This document shows, piece after piece, positions 1-6,815 of a stretch of 7,563 bases of DNA. Below the pieces are notes generated by a model. It had not been told where the DNA came from. It saw only the letters and a program-made list of their open reading frames with translations, and did no database searches. Both the position numbers and the translations under genes were made by a program. Source of the stretch: an uncultured Thiomonas sp. (lineage in GTDB: Bacteria > Pseudomonadota > Gammaproteobacteria > Burkholderiales > Burkholderiaceae_C); NCBI GenBank assembly GCA_937927695.1, contig CALBRU010000405.1:1-7563 (forward strand). The letters are read 5' to 3'. How positions within the stretch are numbered: position 1 is the stretch's first letter; the number at the start of each line of letters is the position of its first letter.

Positions 1-46
1 ACCACCGAGATCTACACTCTTTCCCTACACGACGCTCTTCCGATCT
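1..46 (+). other. Illumina P5/TruSeq adapter remnant (artefact)
   Basis: These bases equal the last 46 of the 58-base Illumina universal (P5 plus read-1 primer) adapter as I know it, ending in the characteristic GCTCTTCCGATCT at 34-46. Only the first 12 adapter bases are missing. The leuS reading frame is clean from base 47 inward and unrelated to the adapter, so the junction is between bases 46 and 47. This is untrimmed library sequence assembled onto a contig end, not genomic DNA. Confidence 0.98.
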
Positions 47-1192
47 GCGGAAGGTCTCACCCTCCACCGCCACGACTTGCTGAATGGGTAGACCGTACTT
101 TTTGGCAAACGCGAAGTCGCGTTCATCATGCGCGGGCACGCCCATCACCGCGCCGTCGCCGTAGCTCATCAGCACATAGTTGCCCACCCACACCGGCACT
201 TGCGCGCCGGTGAGCGGGTGGGTGACGAACAGCCCGGTGGGCATGCCCTCTTTCTCTTTGAGCGCGAGTTCGGCTTCGGTGGTGCCGCCCTGCTGGCAGC
301 GGGCGATGAAGGCGGCGAGTTCGGCATTGCGAGATGCGGCATACGCGGCCAGCGGGTGCTCGGGGGCCACGGCGCAGAAGGTCACGCCCATGATGGTGTC
401 TGCCCGGGTGGTGAACACATACAGGCGGCCGTCCTGAATCAGCGCGCCTTGGGCGTCGCGGATGTCGTGCGTGAAAGCGAAGCGCACCCCGGCGCTCTTG
501 CCGATCCAGTTCTCCTGCATCAGCCGCACCCGCTCGGGCCAGCCGGCGAGGTAGTTCTTGTCGGCGGGGTCGGACACGGCGGCCAGCAGTTCTTCGGCGT
601 AGTCGGTGATCTTGAGGTAGTAGCCGGGAATCTCGCGCTTTTCCACCACAGCGCCGCTTCTCCAGCCGCGGCCGTCGATCACCTGTTCGTTGGCCAGCAC
701 GGTCTGGTCCACCGGGTCCCAGTTGACCACCTGGGTGCGGCGCTCGGCGATGCCTTTTTCGAGCATCTTTAGAAACAGCCACTGGTTCCACTTGTAATAC
801 TCGGGCGAGCAGGTCGCCACCTCGCGGCTCCAGTCGATGGCCAGACCCATGGCCTGCATCTGCCGTTTCATATAGGCGATGTTGTCGTACGTCCACTTCG
901 CCGGGGGCACCTTGTTCTTCATAGCCGCGTTCTCGGCGGGCAGACCGAAGGCGTCCCAGCCCATCGGCATGAGCACGTTGTGCCCGTTCATCCGCAGGTG
1001 GCGGGTGAGCATGTCGTTGATGGTGTAGTTGCGCACATGGCCCATGTGCAGCTTGCCCGATGGGTAGGGCAGCATGGAGCAGGCGTAGAACTTCGCGCCC
1101 GGCTTGTCTTCGCGCACGCAGTAGGCGTCGGTGCTTTGCCAGTGGGCTTGCGCGGCGGCTTCCACCGCGCTGGCGTCATACTTCTCGTTCAT
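47..1192 (-). CDS. leuS: Leucyl-tRNA synthetase, N-terminal part (truncated by contig end)
   Basis: Cytoplasmic class I aminoacyl-tRNA synthetase that joins leucine to tRNA(Leu) using ATP. The visible 382 residues are under half of the roughly 860-residue family length. The Rossmann catalytic core opens the protein, with the class I HIGH signature as HMGH at residues 49-52 inside YPSGKLHMGHVRNYT, followed by GWDAFGLPAENAA (78-90). The CP1 editing domain contains TTRADTIMGVTF (261-272) and GVPAHDERD (351-359); Asp356 corresponds to the conserved editing-site aspartate (Asp345 in E. coli). The KMSKS loop and anticodon-binding domain lie beyond the window. ATG at 1190-1192 is chosen because the protein begins at the usual distance before the HIGH motif; no clear Shine-Dalgarno precedes it. 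The 3' break is technical, because the adapter starts exactly at codon 382. It is transcribed divergently from the NDH-2 gene. Confidence 0.97.
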
Positions 1193-1334
1193 CGTGAGGA
1201 TTGCTAAGTTGAGGCCGCGTTCAAGCTCGTCTATGCGGGCTGCGGCGTGAGGGTGCATGTTAGTGGTCGCGCAGCCGCTTGCGCCCGCAAGCAAGCCGGT
1301 CTCCAATAAGGCCTTGCACCGACAACCCATCATC
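1193..1334. promoter_or_regulatory. Divergent leuS / NDH-2 intergenic region
   Basis: This 142-base gap must hold the promoters of two divergent genes. I see no pair of -35 and -10 hexamers convincing enough to assign on either strand. A perfect 6-base stem (GCTTGC at 1277-1282, loop GCCC, GCAAGC at 1287-1292) lies 43 bases before the preferred NDH-2 start and would fold in its 5' leader, or act as a small operator. An in-frame ATG at 1257 preceded by GAGGG (1249-1253) would place most of this region inside the NDH-2 gene. Confidence 0.4.
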
Positions 1335-2666
1335 ATGCCCCAGACTTCTACTGATTCTCCGCTGCCTCGCATCGTCATCGTCGGAGGCGGCGCCGGCGGG
1401 CTGGAACTGGCCACGCGCCTGGGCGACACCCTGGGTCGCCGCCGTCAGGCCGACATCACGCTGATCGAACGCGGCCGCAGCCATCTTTGGAAGCCGCTGC
1501 TGCACCAGGCGGCGGCCGGCACCCTGGGCATCGATGACAACGAGCTGAACTACCTCGCCCAATCCACCTGGCATCATTTCAAGTACCGCCTCGGCGCCAT
1601 GGATGGGCTGGACCGCGCGCGCCGTGAAGTGCTGGTCGCGCCCACGTTAGACGAGGCCGGGCGCGAAATCGTGCCGCGACGGCGCATCGGCTACGACATT
1701 CTGGTGATCGCCGTGGGCAGCCAGAACAACGACTTCGGCACGCCCGGTGCGGCCGAACATGCCATAGCGCTGGACACGCCCGAAGACTCCCGGCGTTTTC
1801 ACCGGCGTCTGGTGAATGCCTGCATCGCCGCCAACACCCAGGTCGAGCCGCTGCGCCCGGAGCAGCTCAAGGTCGTGGCCATCGGCGCCGGAGCGACCGG
1901 GGTAGAACTGGTGGCCGAGCTGCACAATTCCACGCGGGTGCTGGCCGCCTACGGGCTCGATCGCATCGACCCCGAGCGCGACGTGCGCCTGAGCCTGGTC
2001 GAGGCTGCGCCCCGCATCCTGCCCGCGCTGCCCGAGCGTCTGTCGGCCGCAGCCGCGGGCGAACTGGCCAAACTCGGCGTGCAAATGCACACCGGCAAGC
2101 GCGTGACCGAAGTCACCGCCACGGGCGTGCGCACCGCCGACGGCGACTTTCTTCCCGCCGAACTGGTGGTGTGGGCTGCTGGCGTCAAGGCCCCGGACTT
2201 CCTGCGCGACATCGACGGGCTTGAGACCAACCGCATCAACCAGCTGATCGTGCGCCCCACGCTGCAGACCAGCCGCGACGACGCCATCTACGCGCTGGGC
2301 GACTGTGCCGCCTGCGTCTGGGAAGGGCATGCCGGCAACGTGCCACCACGTGCCCAGGCAGCACACCAGCAGGCCAGCCTCATCGCCAGACAGATCGCCC
2401 GGCAACTGCAGGGCAAGCCGCTGCTGACCTTCCGCTATCGCGACTTCGGTTCGCTGGTGTCGTTGGGCGAGCACAGCACCGTGGGCAATCTCATGGGCGG
2501 CCTGTCCAAGGGCAGCATGTTCATCGAAGGGCATTTCGCCCGCTTCATCTACTGGCTGCTCTACCGCATGCATCTGCACGCGCTGCACGGCTTCTGGAAA
2601 ACCGCCTTCCTCACCCTGGCGCGCATGATCTCGCGCACCACCGAGCCGCGCATCAAGCTGCATTGA
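1335..2666 (+). CDS. ndh: Type II NADH:quinone oxidoreductase (NDH-2)
   Basis: Single-subunit flavoprotein that oxidises NADH and reduces membrane quinone without proton pumping, on the cytoplasmic face of the inner membrane. Taken from ATG 1335 it has 443 residues, usual for the family. The FAD-binding Rossmann motif GGGAGG is at 17-22. The second nucleotide-binding motif GAGATGVE (184-191) ends in Glu, as expected for NADH preference. The FAD-contacting ALGDCA is at 320-325 and the quinone-site AQxAxQ signature appears as AQAAHQ (340-345). The C-terminus from about 400 (ARFIYWLLYRMH and onward) matches the amphipathic membrane-anchoring helices of NDH-2. The frame also has an upstream ATG at 1257 adding 26 residues of low family likeness; that site has GAGGG only 3 bases ahead, while ATG 1335 has no evident Shine-Dalgarno. 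I prefer 1335 because family members start about 10-15 residues before the GxGxxG. Function is secure, start is not. Confidence 0.92.
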   Translation: MPQTSTDSPLPRIVIVGGGAGGLELATRLGDTLGRRRQADITLIERGRSHLWKPLLHQAAAGTLGIDDNELNYLAQSTWHHFKYRLGAMDGLDRARREVLVAPTLDEAGREIVPRRRIGYDILVIAVGSQNNDFGTPGAAEHAIALDTPEDSRRFHRRLVNACIAANTQVEPLRPEQLKVVAIGAGATGVELVAELHNSTRVLAAYGLDRIDPERDVRLSLVEAAPRILPALPERLSAAAAGELAKLGVQMHTGKRVTEVTATGVRTADGDFLPAELVVWAAGVKAPDFLRDIDGLETNRINQLIVRPTLQTSRDDAIYALGDCAACVWEGHAGNVPPRAQAAHQQASLIARQIARQLQGKPLLTFRYRDFGSLVSLGEHSTVGNLMGGLSKGSMFIEGHFARFIYWLLYRMHLHALHGFWKTAFLTLARMISRTTEPRIKLH

Positions 2667-2723
2667 GCGCGCACCTCGGCTGCGGTAGGGGACAATGCGC
2701 GTCCAGACCACCAGGGGTAGCCC
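2667..2723 (+). promoter_or_regulatory. Short gap with possible hairpin and -10-like box
   Basis: CGCGCA (2668-2673) and TGCGCG (2696-2701) are complementary and could form a 6-base stem with a 22-base loop just after the NDH-2 stop. There is no T-run after it, so it is not a standard intrinsic terminator. GACAAT at 2691-2696 resembles a -10 hexamer but has no matching -35 at the right distance. The 57-base gap leaves both co-transcription with NDH-2 and a separate promoter possible. AGGGG at 2713-2717 is a good ribosome binding site for the next gene, 6 bases before its ATG. Confidence 0.3.
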
Positions 2724-3023
2724 ATGAGCATGAAAAAGACAGACCTTGAAAAGCACCTTGCCAAAAAACTCGATGGCAAGCTGAAGTCGGGCACGATCCC
2801 GCAGCGTTTCGGTCAGGGCGCCAAGGCCGTGGCCGCGAAAGCCGAGGCCAAACCCAAAGACAACGCGCCCAAGCTGGTGCAACTCACCTGCAAACTGCCC
2901 GCCGATCTGGCACAACGCCTGCGCGACCACGCCGTGACCGTCGAGGGCGGCGTGAATGCCATCCTGGCGCAGGCTGTAGGGCAGTGGCTGGAATCGGCTG
3001 CGGTGTCCGGGCAGAAAAAATGA
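2724..3023 (+). CDS. Hypothetical Lys-rich protein, ribbon-helix-helix-like C-terminal half
   Basis: I do not recognise a named family. The 99-residue product has two visible parts. Residues 1-50 are very rich in Lys and Ala and probably disordered or helical, with LEKHLAKKLDGKLKSG near the start. Residues 51-92 read as a short hydrophobic strand (LVQLTCKL), a helix (PADLAQRLRDHAV), a turn around EGGV (74-77), and a second helix (NAILAQAVGQWLE). That order and length resemble a CopG/Arc-type ribbon-helix-helix fold, which usually binds DNA as a dimer; the basic N-terminus would suit nucleic acid binding. This assignment is inferred from pattern only. The start is well supported by AGGGG at 2713-2717; a second in-frame ATG at 2730 is possible. 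It lies 57 bases after NDH-2 on the same strand, so could be its operon partner. No toxin or partner gene adjoins it, which argues against an antitoxin role. Confidence 0.75.
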   Translation: MSMKKTDLEKHLAKKLDGKLKSGTIPQRFGQGAKAVAAKAEAKPKDNAPKLVQLTCKLPADLAQRLRDHAVTVEGGVNAILAQAVGQWLESAAVSGQKK

Positions 3024-3060
3024 GAGCGGCGGTTGGGCGAAAGGCTTGGCTCTGAACTCA

Positions 3061-3101
3061 CCCCCCTCGGGGGCCTGACGCGAACGCGGCAGGTTTGGGG
3101 G
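3061..3101. repeat. C/G-rich foldback, possible terminator or interspersed repeat
   Basis: The element starts with CCCCCC (3061-3066), then TC, then GGGGG (3069-3073). An inner hairpin follows: CCTG (3074-3077) pairs with CAGG (3090-3093), and after an A/G mismatch CGC (3079-3081) pairs with GCG (3086-3088) around loop GAAC. A second GGGGG (3097-3101) closes the unit. The C-run can therefore pair with either G-run, giving two alternative folds. Only TTT separates the inner hairpin from the last G-run, so terminator function is weakly supported. I recall similar C-run/G-run modules scattered between genes of Comamonadaceae-like genomes; that is memory, not a search. Confidence 0.5.
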
Positions 3102-3110
3102 CGCTCATGA

Positions 3111-3147
3111 GGGGTTACTTGAGTTCTATTGAGCTAGACCTGACCCC
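3111..3147. repeat. 37-base element with complementary ends, origin unknown
   Basis: GGGGTTA (3111-3117) and TGACCCC (3141-3147) are complementary over 7 bases when one G-T wobble is allowed, enclosing 23 bases that contain TTGAG twice (3119-3123 and 3129-3133). The block has visibly lower G+C than the surrounding genes. Read on the minus strand it begins TGGGGTCAGGTCTAGC, which resembles short sequences I associate with REP/RAYT-type or IS200-like insertions in proteobacteria. No transposase is nearby, so at most it is a non-autonomous remnant. Confidence 0.35.
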
Positions 3148-3183
3148 ATCTTGGGCTGAGCAGAATTCAGTCGCAAAAACGCC

Positions 3184-4632
3184 TCACCCCACCGCCTTCT
3201 TCAGCATCTCGCCCACCTGCTGCGGGTTGGCGCGGCCGCCGGTGGCTTTCATCACCTGGCCGACCAGGGCGTTGAGGGCCTTTTCCTTACCGGCGCGGTA
3301 TTCCTCGACGTTCTTCGGGTTGGCGGCGAGTACGGCGTCCACGGCGGCCTGCAGGGCGGCGCTGTCGTTGACTTGCGCCAGGCCGCGCGCGTCGATGATG
3401 GCGTTGACATCGCCGCCGTGTTCGCCCGTCCACAGCGCCGCGAAGACTTCCTTGGCGGTCTTGCTCGACAGGGTGCCGTCGTCGATCTTGCGGGTGAGCG
3501 CGGCGAGTTGCGCGGCGGTGACGGGGCTGGCGCTGATGTCGCGCTCGTCGCGGTTGAGCTGGGCGGCGAGTTCGCCCATGATCCAGTTGGCTGCGAGCTT
3601 GGGCGCGGCGCCTGCGGCCACGCAGGCCGCGAAGTAGGCGGCGTGGGCGCGGGTCTGGGTCAACTGCGCCGCGGCATCCAAGCTCAGGCCGTGGGATGCG
3701 ACGAAGCGCGCGGCCATCTGGCCAGGAAGCTCGGGCATGTCGGCGCGCACCCGCTCGATCCACTCGGGAGAGATGACCAGCGGCGGCAGGTCGGGGTCGG
3801 GGAAGTAGCGGTAATCGTGTGCGTCTTCCTTGGTGCGCATGGTGCGGGTCTCGCCCTTGTCGGGGTCGTACAGCCGGGTTTCCTGCACCACCTTGCCGCC
3901 GTCTTCGATGAGTTCGATCTGACGGCGCACCTCGAATTCGATGGCTTTTTCGAGGAAGCGAAAGCTGTTGAGGTTCTTGATTTCGCAGCGCGTGCCCAGG
4001 GGCTCGCCGGGGCGGCGCACCGAGACGTTGGCGTCGCAGCGGAACGAGCCTTCCTGCAGGTTGCCGTCGCAGATGTCCAGCCACATGACCAGGGCGTGCA
4101 GGGCGCGGGCGTATTCGGCGGCTTCGCGGGCGCTGCGCATATCGGGCTCGGTGACAACTTCGAGCAGCGGCGTGCCCGCGCGGTTGAGGTCGATGCCGCT
4201 GGCGGCGTTGCCCGCGCGGTCGAACAGACCGGCTTCGTGCAGAGATTTGCCCGCGTCTTCTTCGAGGTGGGCGCGGGTGAGCTGCAGTCGGTGCGGTTTG
4301 CCGTCCACGAGGAAGTCGACCACGCCGCCCTGCACCACGGGAATCTCGTACTGGCTGATCTGGTAGCCCTTGGGCAGGTCAGGGTAGAAGTAGTTCTTGC
4401 GCGCGAAGACCGAGCGGGGCGCGATGGTGGCGCCTAAGGCCAGACCAAGGCGGATGGCGCGTTCCACCGCAGCGCGGTTGGGCACAGGCAGCACGCCGGG
4501 CAGAGCCAGATCGACGGCGCAGGCCTGGGTGTTGGGCGCGGCGCCGAACGCGGTGGACGCGGCGGAAAACATCTTGGACTGGGTGGAGAGCTGAACGTGG
4601 GTTTCCAGCCCGATGACCACTTCCCATTGCAT
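3184..4632 (-). CDS. gatB: Asp-tRNA(Asn)/Glu-tRNA(Gln) amidotransferase subunit B
   Basis: GatB binds the misacylated tRNA (Asp-tRNA(Asn) or Glu-tRNA(Gln)), activates the side-chain carboxylate with ATP, and receives ammonia channelled from GatA to form Asn- or Gln-tRNA. At 482 residues it is full length. Family motifs in order: GLETHVQL (8-15), LPGVLPVPN (44-52), KNYFYPDLPKGYQISQYE (79-96), HLEEDAGKS (122-130), DLNRAGTPLLEVVTEPD (148-164), EGSFRCDANVSVR (194-206), and DYRYFPDPDLPPL (273-285). The C-terminal YqeY-like tRNA-binding tail runs from about 335 to the end, closing with NPKNVEEYRAGKEKALN (438-454). ATG at 4630-4632 has AAGGA (minus strand, 4645-4641) 8 bases upstream, the best ribosome site of the operon. 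It is the last gene of gatC-gatA-lysE-gatB, 15 bases after the exporter stop. Whether the complex serves Asn or Gln coding cannot be decided here. Confidence 0.98.
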   Translation of the reverse strand: MQWEVVIGLETHVQLSTQSKMFSAASTAFGAAPNTQACAVDLALPGVLPVPNRAAVERAIRLGLALGATIAPRSVFARKNYFYPDLPKGYQISQYEIPVVQGGVVDFLVDGKPHRLQLTRAHLEEDAGKSLHEAGLFDRAGNAASGIDLNRAGTPLLEVVTEPDMRSAREAAEYARALHALVMWLDICDGNLQEGSFRCDANVSVRRPGEPLGTRCEIKNLNSFRFLEKAIEFEVRRQIELIEDGGKVVQETRLYDPDKGETRTMRTKEDAHDYRYFPDPDLPPLVISPEWIERVRADMPELPGQMAARFVASHGLSLDAAAQLTQTRAHAAYFAACVAAGAAPKLAANWIMGELAAQLNRDERDISASPVTAAQLAALTRKIDDGTLSSKTAKEVFAALWTGEHGGDVNAIIDARGLAQVNDSAALQAAVDAVLAANPKNVEEYRAGKEKALNALVGQVMKATGGRANPQQVGEMLKKAVG

Positions 4633-4647
4633 GACAAGATTCCTTGA

Positions 4648-5286
4648 TTAGTTTGAACGGCGAAAAGCCGAGAGCAGCAGCGCAGCACCGATGAACAGGG
4701 TGCCAAAACTGCGCTGCAGCCAGAGTTGGTGCTGCTTTGATCGCAGGGCGCGCAGCACCCTCGCGGCCAGCAGGGTGTAGCCATTCATCACCACGATGTC
4801 GGTGATGAACAGCGACAGCCCGCACAGCAGATATTGCGGCAGTTGCGGCGCGGCGGGGTTGATGAACTGCGGCAGCACCGCCAGCATGAACACCAGCCCC
4901 TTGGGGTTGCTGGCATTGATGAGAAAGCCGCGCAGCACGAGCTGGCCGCGCGTGGGGGGCGTAGTGTTTTTTGCGCTGCCGTCGGCATCGACCAGCCCAT
5001 GCGCCGGAGCGCGCCATTGCTGAATGCCCAGCCACAGCAGATACGCCACGCCGAACCACTTGATCACGCTGAACGCAGTTTCGCTTGCGGCCAGCAGCGC
5101 GCCCAGACCCGCGGCAACCACCACCAGAATGGCGGCGATGCCCAGTTGCAGGCCGAGGATGTTCCACACACCCACACGCCAGCCGTGCCGCAGCCCCGTG
5201 GTCATGCACGAGATCGCGCCCGCGCCGGGCGAGAGGCTGATGAGCCAGCTCGCGGCGAAGAAGGTCAGCCAGGTGTGCAGATCCAT
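4648..5286 (-). CDS. LysE/RhtB-family amino acid exporter
   Basis: Inner-membrane exporter of the LysE superfamily; members expel amino acids such as lysine, homoserine, threonine or leucine, driven by the proton gradient. Substrate cannot be read from sequence. The 212-residue product fits the family (about 205-215). About six hydrophobic segments are visible near 5-25, 38-62, 66-90, 118-139, 148-172 and 193-208, with a polar loop at 92-116. Hallmarks are ISLSPGAGA (16-24) in the first segment and NASNPKGLVFM (124-134) before the fourth. ATG at 5284-5286 is chosen because MDLHTW is the customary family N-terminus; an upstream TTG (5317-5319) would add 11 residues and overlap gatA. No clear Shine-Dalgarno is seen, so coupling to gatA translation, which stops 8 bases upstream, is likely. 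Its place between gatA and gatB is unexpected. Confidence 0.93.
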   Translation of the reverse strand: MDLHTWLTFFAASWLISLSPGAGAISCMTTGLRHGWRVGVWNILGLQLGIAAILVVVAAGLGALLAASETAFSVIKWFGVAYLLWLGIQQWRAPAHGLVDADGSAKNTTPPTRGQLVLRGFLINASNPKGLVFMLAVLPQFINPAAPQLPQYLLCGLSLFITDIVVMNGYTLLAARVLRALRSKQHQLWLQRSFGTLFIGAALLLSAFRRSN

Positions 5287-5294
5287 CGTCGGGC

Positions 5295-6815
5295 TCAGAA
5301 GGGGCAGCGGCGATGCCAATCGCTCGCCTGCTGGAACTGGTGTGCGACCTGCAGCAGACGCTCTTCAGCGAAGTGCGGGCCGATGAGTTGCAGGCCGACT
5401 GGGCGGCGCGCGTTGGCGCCCGCGCCGAAGCCCGCGGGCACGCTCATGCCCGGCAGTCCGGCCAGGCTGGCCGACAGGGTGTAGATGTCGGCCAGGTAAT
5501 TGGCCAGCGGGTCGGCCTTGTCGCCCAGGTTCCACGCCACGGTGGGCGACACGGGGCCGGCGATCAGGTCGCACTGGGTGAAGGCACGGGCGAAGTCGTC
5601 GGCGATGAGGCGGCGGATCTTCTGCGCCTGCAGGTAATAGGCGTCGTAATAGCCGTGCGACAGCACATAGGCGCCGATCATGATGCGGCGCTTGACCTCG
5701 GGGCCGAAGCCTTCGGCGCGGCTCCTGCCGTACATCTCGGCCAGGTCTTTGTACTGCGCGGCGCGATGGCCGAAGCGCACACCGTCGAAGCGGCTCAGGT
5801 TGGAGCTGGCCTCGGCCGGGGCGATGATGTAGTAGGCCGGAATGGACAGTTCGGTCAGCGGCAGTGAAACGTCCACCAGCGTGGCGCCCAGGCTCTCCAT
5901 CGTCTTGAGGGCGGCGCGCACGGCGGCCTCCACATCGGCGGCCAGGCCTGCGCCGAAGTACTCGCGCGGCAGACCGATGCGCAGGCCTTTGAGCGGCTGC
6001 GCGGCGGAGGCGCCGGGCAGGGGTTGATCGAGCGCGGCGACATAGTCGGGGACGGCGCGCTGCACGCTGGTGGCGTCGCGCGCATCAAATCCGCTCATCG
6101 CGGTCAGCAGGGCGGCGCAGTCCCAGGCGGTCTGCGCCAGCGGGCCAGCCTGGTCGAGGCTGGAGGCAAAGGCGATCATGCCGTAGCGCGAGCACAGACC
6201 GTAGGTCGGCTTGATGCCGGTGATGCCGCACATGGCCGCGGGCTGGCGGATCGAGCCGCCGGTGTCGGTGCCGGTGGCGGCGGGGACGAGCCTTGCGGCC
6301 ACCGCCGCGGCCGAGCCGCCGCTGGAGCCGCCGGGAATGGCGGCCAAGTCCCAGGGGTTGCGCACCGGGCCATAAGCCGAGTTTTCGTTGGACGAGCCCA
6401 TGGCGAATTCGTCCATATTGGTCTTGCCGACCGTGACCATGCCCGCGCCCGCAAAGTCGTCAGCGCCCGCGCCCAGACGGGCGACCACGGTGGCATCGAA
6501 CGGGCTGACATAACCGGCCAGCATGCGCGAACCGGCGGTGGCGGGCAAGGCGCGGGTGACGAACACGTCTTTGTGTGCCAGCGGCACGCCCAGCAGCGGC
6601 CGGGTATCGCCTGCGGCGCGGGCGGCGTCGGCGGTCTGCGCGGCCTGCAGCGCGCCTTCGGCATCGACGTGGAGGAAAGCGCCCAGATCGGCGTGGGCGG
6701 CGATGCGGTCGAGCGCGGCGCGGGTGAGTTCGACGCTCGACACCTGGCGCGCGGCCAGCGCGGCGGACAGGGTGCGCAGGTCGGCCGTGGCGAAATCGGT
6801 CAGTGATGTGCTCAT
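5295..6815 (-). CDS. gatA: Asp-tRNA(Asn)/Glu-tRNA(Gln) amidotransferase subunit A (glutaminase)
   Basis: GatA hydrolyses glutamine (or asparagine) and passes the ammonia to GatB. It belongs to the amidase-signature family with a Ser-cisSer-Lys triad. Here the triad reads Lys82 in LAHKDVF, Ser164 in PGGSSGGSAAA (161-171), and nucleophile Ser188 in GTDTGGSIRQPA (182-193). KTNMDEFAMGSSNENSAYGP (131-150) is a further family hallmark. The length, 506 residues, is slightly above the usual 485-495. Part of the excess is around 114-124 (LGAGADDFAGA), where relatives I recall have a shorter ARLxAAG stretch. The ATG at 6813-6815 overlaps the gatC stop as ATGA, with GAGGG (minus strand, 6827-6823) 7 bases upstream, implying translational coupling to gatC. 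The lysE-type gene starts 8 bases after its stop. Confidence 0.98.
   Translation of the reverse strand: MSTSLTDFATADLRTLSAALAARQVSSVELTRAALDRIAAHADLGAFLHVDAEGALQAAQTADAARAAGDTRPLLGVPLAHKDVFVTRALPATAGSRMLAGYVSPFDATVVARLGAGADDFAGAGMVTVGKTNMDEFAMGSSNENSAYGPVRNPWDLAAIPGGSSGGSAAAVAARLVPAATGTDTGGSIRQPAAMCGITGIKPTYGLCSRYGMIAFASSLDQAGPLAQTAWDCAALLTAMSGFDARDATSVQRAVPDYVAALDQPLPGASAAQPLKGLRIGLPREYFGAGLAADVEAAVRAALKTMESLGATLVDVSLPLTELSIPAYYIIAPAEASSNLSRFDGVRFGHRAAQYKDLAEMYGRSRAEGFGPEVKRRIMIGAYVLSHGYYDAYYLQAQKIRRLIADDFARAFTQCDLIAGPVSPTVAWNLGDKADPLANYLADIYTLSASLAGLPGMSVPAGFGAGANARRPVGLQLIGPHFAEERLLQVAHQFQQASDWHRRCPF

Larger units (their letters stand above)
3024..3183. other. Convergent intergenic region with structured elements
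   Basis: This 160-base gap separates the convergent small-protein gene and gatB. It contains a C/G-rich foldback (3061-3101) and a less GC-rich block (about 3111-3180) with complementary ends. There is no stem followed directly by a long T-run on either strand, so I cannot assign a classical intrinsic terminator. An open frame beginning at 3095 runs from here through the gatB antisense strand, but it has no recognisable product and looks like a shadow of gatB. Confidence 0.6.

Noticed and set aside
1..46. Mobile element or integration end at the left edge
   Set aside because: The sequence is explained completely by a commercial library adapter.
47..1192. Biological truncation or pseudogene status of leuS
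   Set aside because: The frame is intact to the adapter junction, all expected motifs are present, and the break coincides with an artefact, so the gene is incomplete only because the contig ends.
1647..2930. Long minus-strand open frame opposite the NDH-2 gene (427 codons)
   Set aside because: It lies across the coding strand of a well-motifed NDH-2 gene and into the next gene, shows no recognisable domain, and is Gly/His/Ala/Arg-rich as expected for a GC-rich antisense shadow.
3373..4437. Plus-strand open frame opposite gatB (354 codons)
   Set aside because: Fully antisense to gatB, with no family motif and a composition typical of frame shadows in high-GC DNA.
5287..5319. Extended lysE start at the TTG at 5317-5319
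   Set aside because: It would overlap the gatA end by 25 bases, uses a rare start codon, and adds 11 residues before the family-typical MDLHTW N-terminus.
6024..6806. Plus-strand open frame opposite gatA (260 codons)
   Set aside because: Fully antisense to gatA, Gly/Ala/Arg-rich low-information sequence, no recognisable product.
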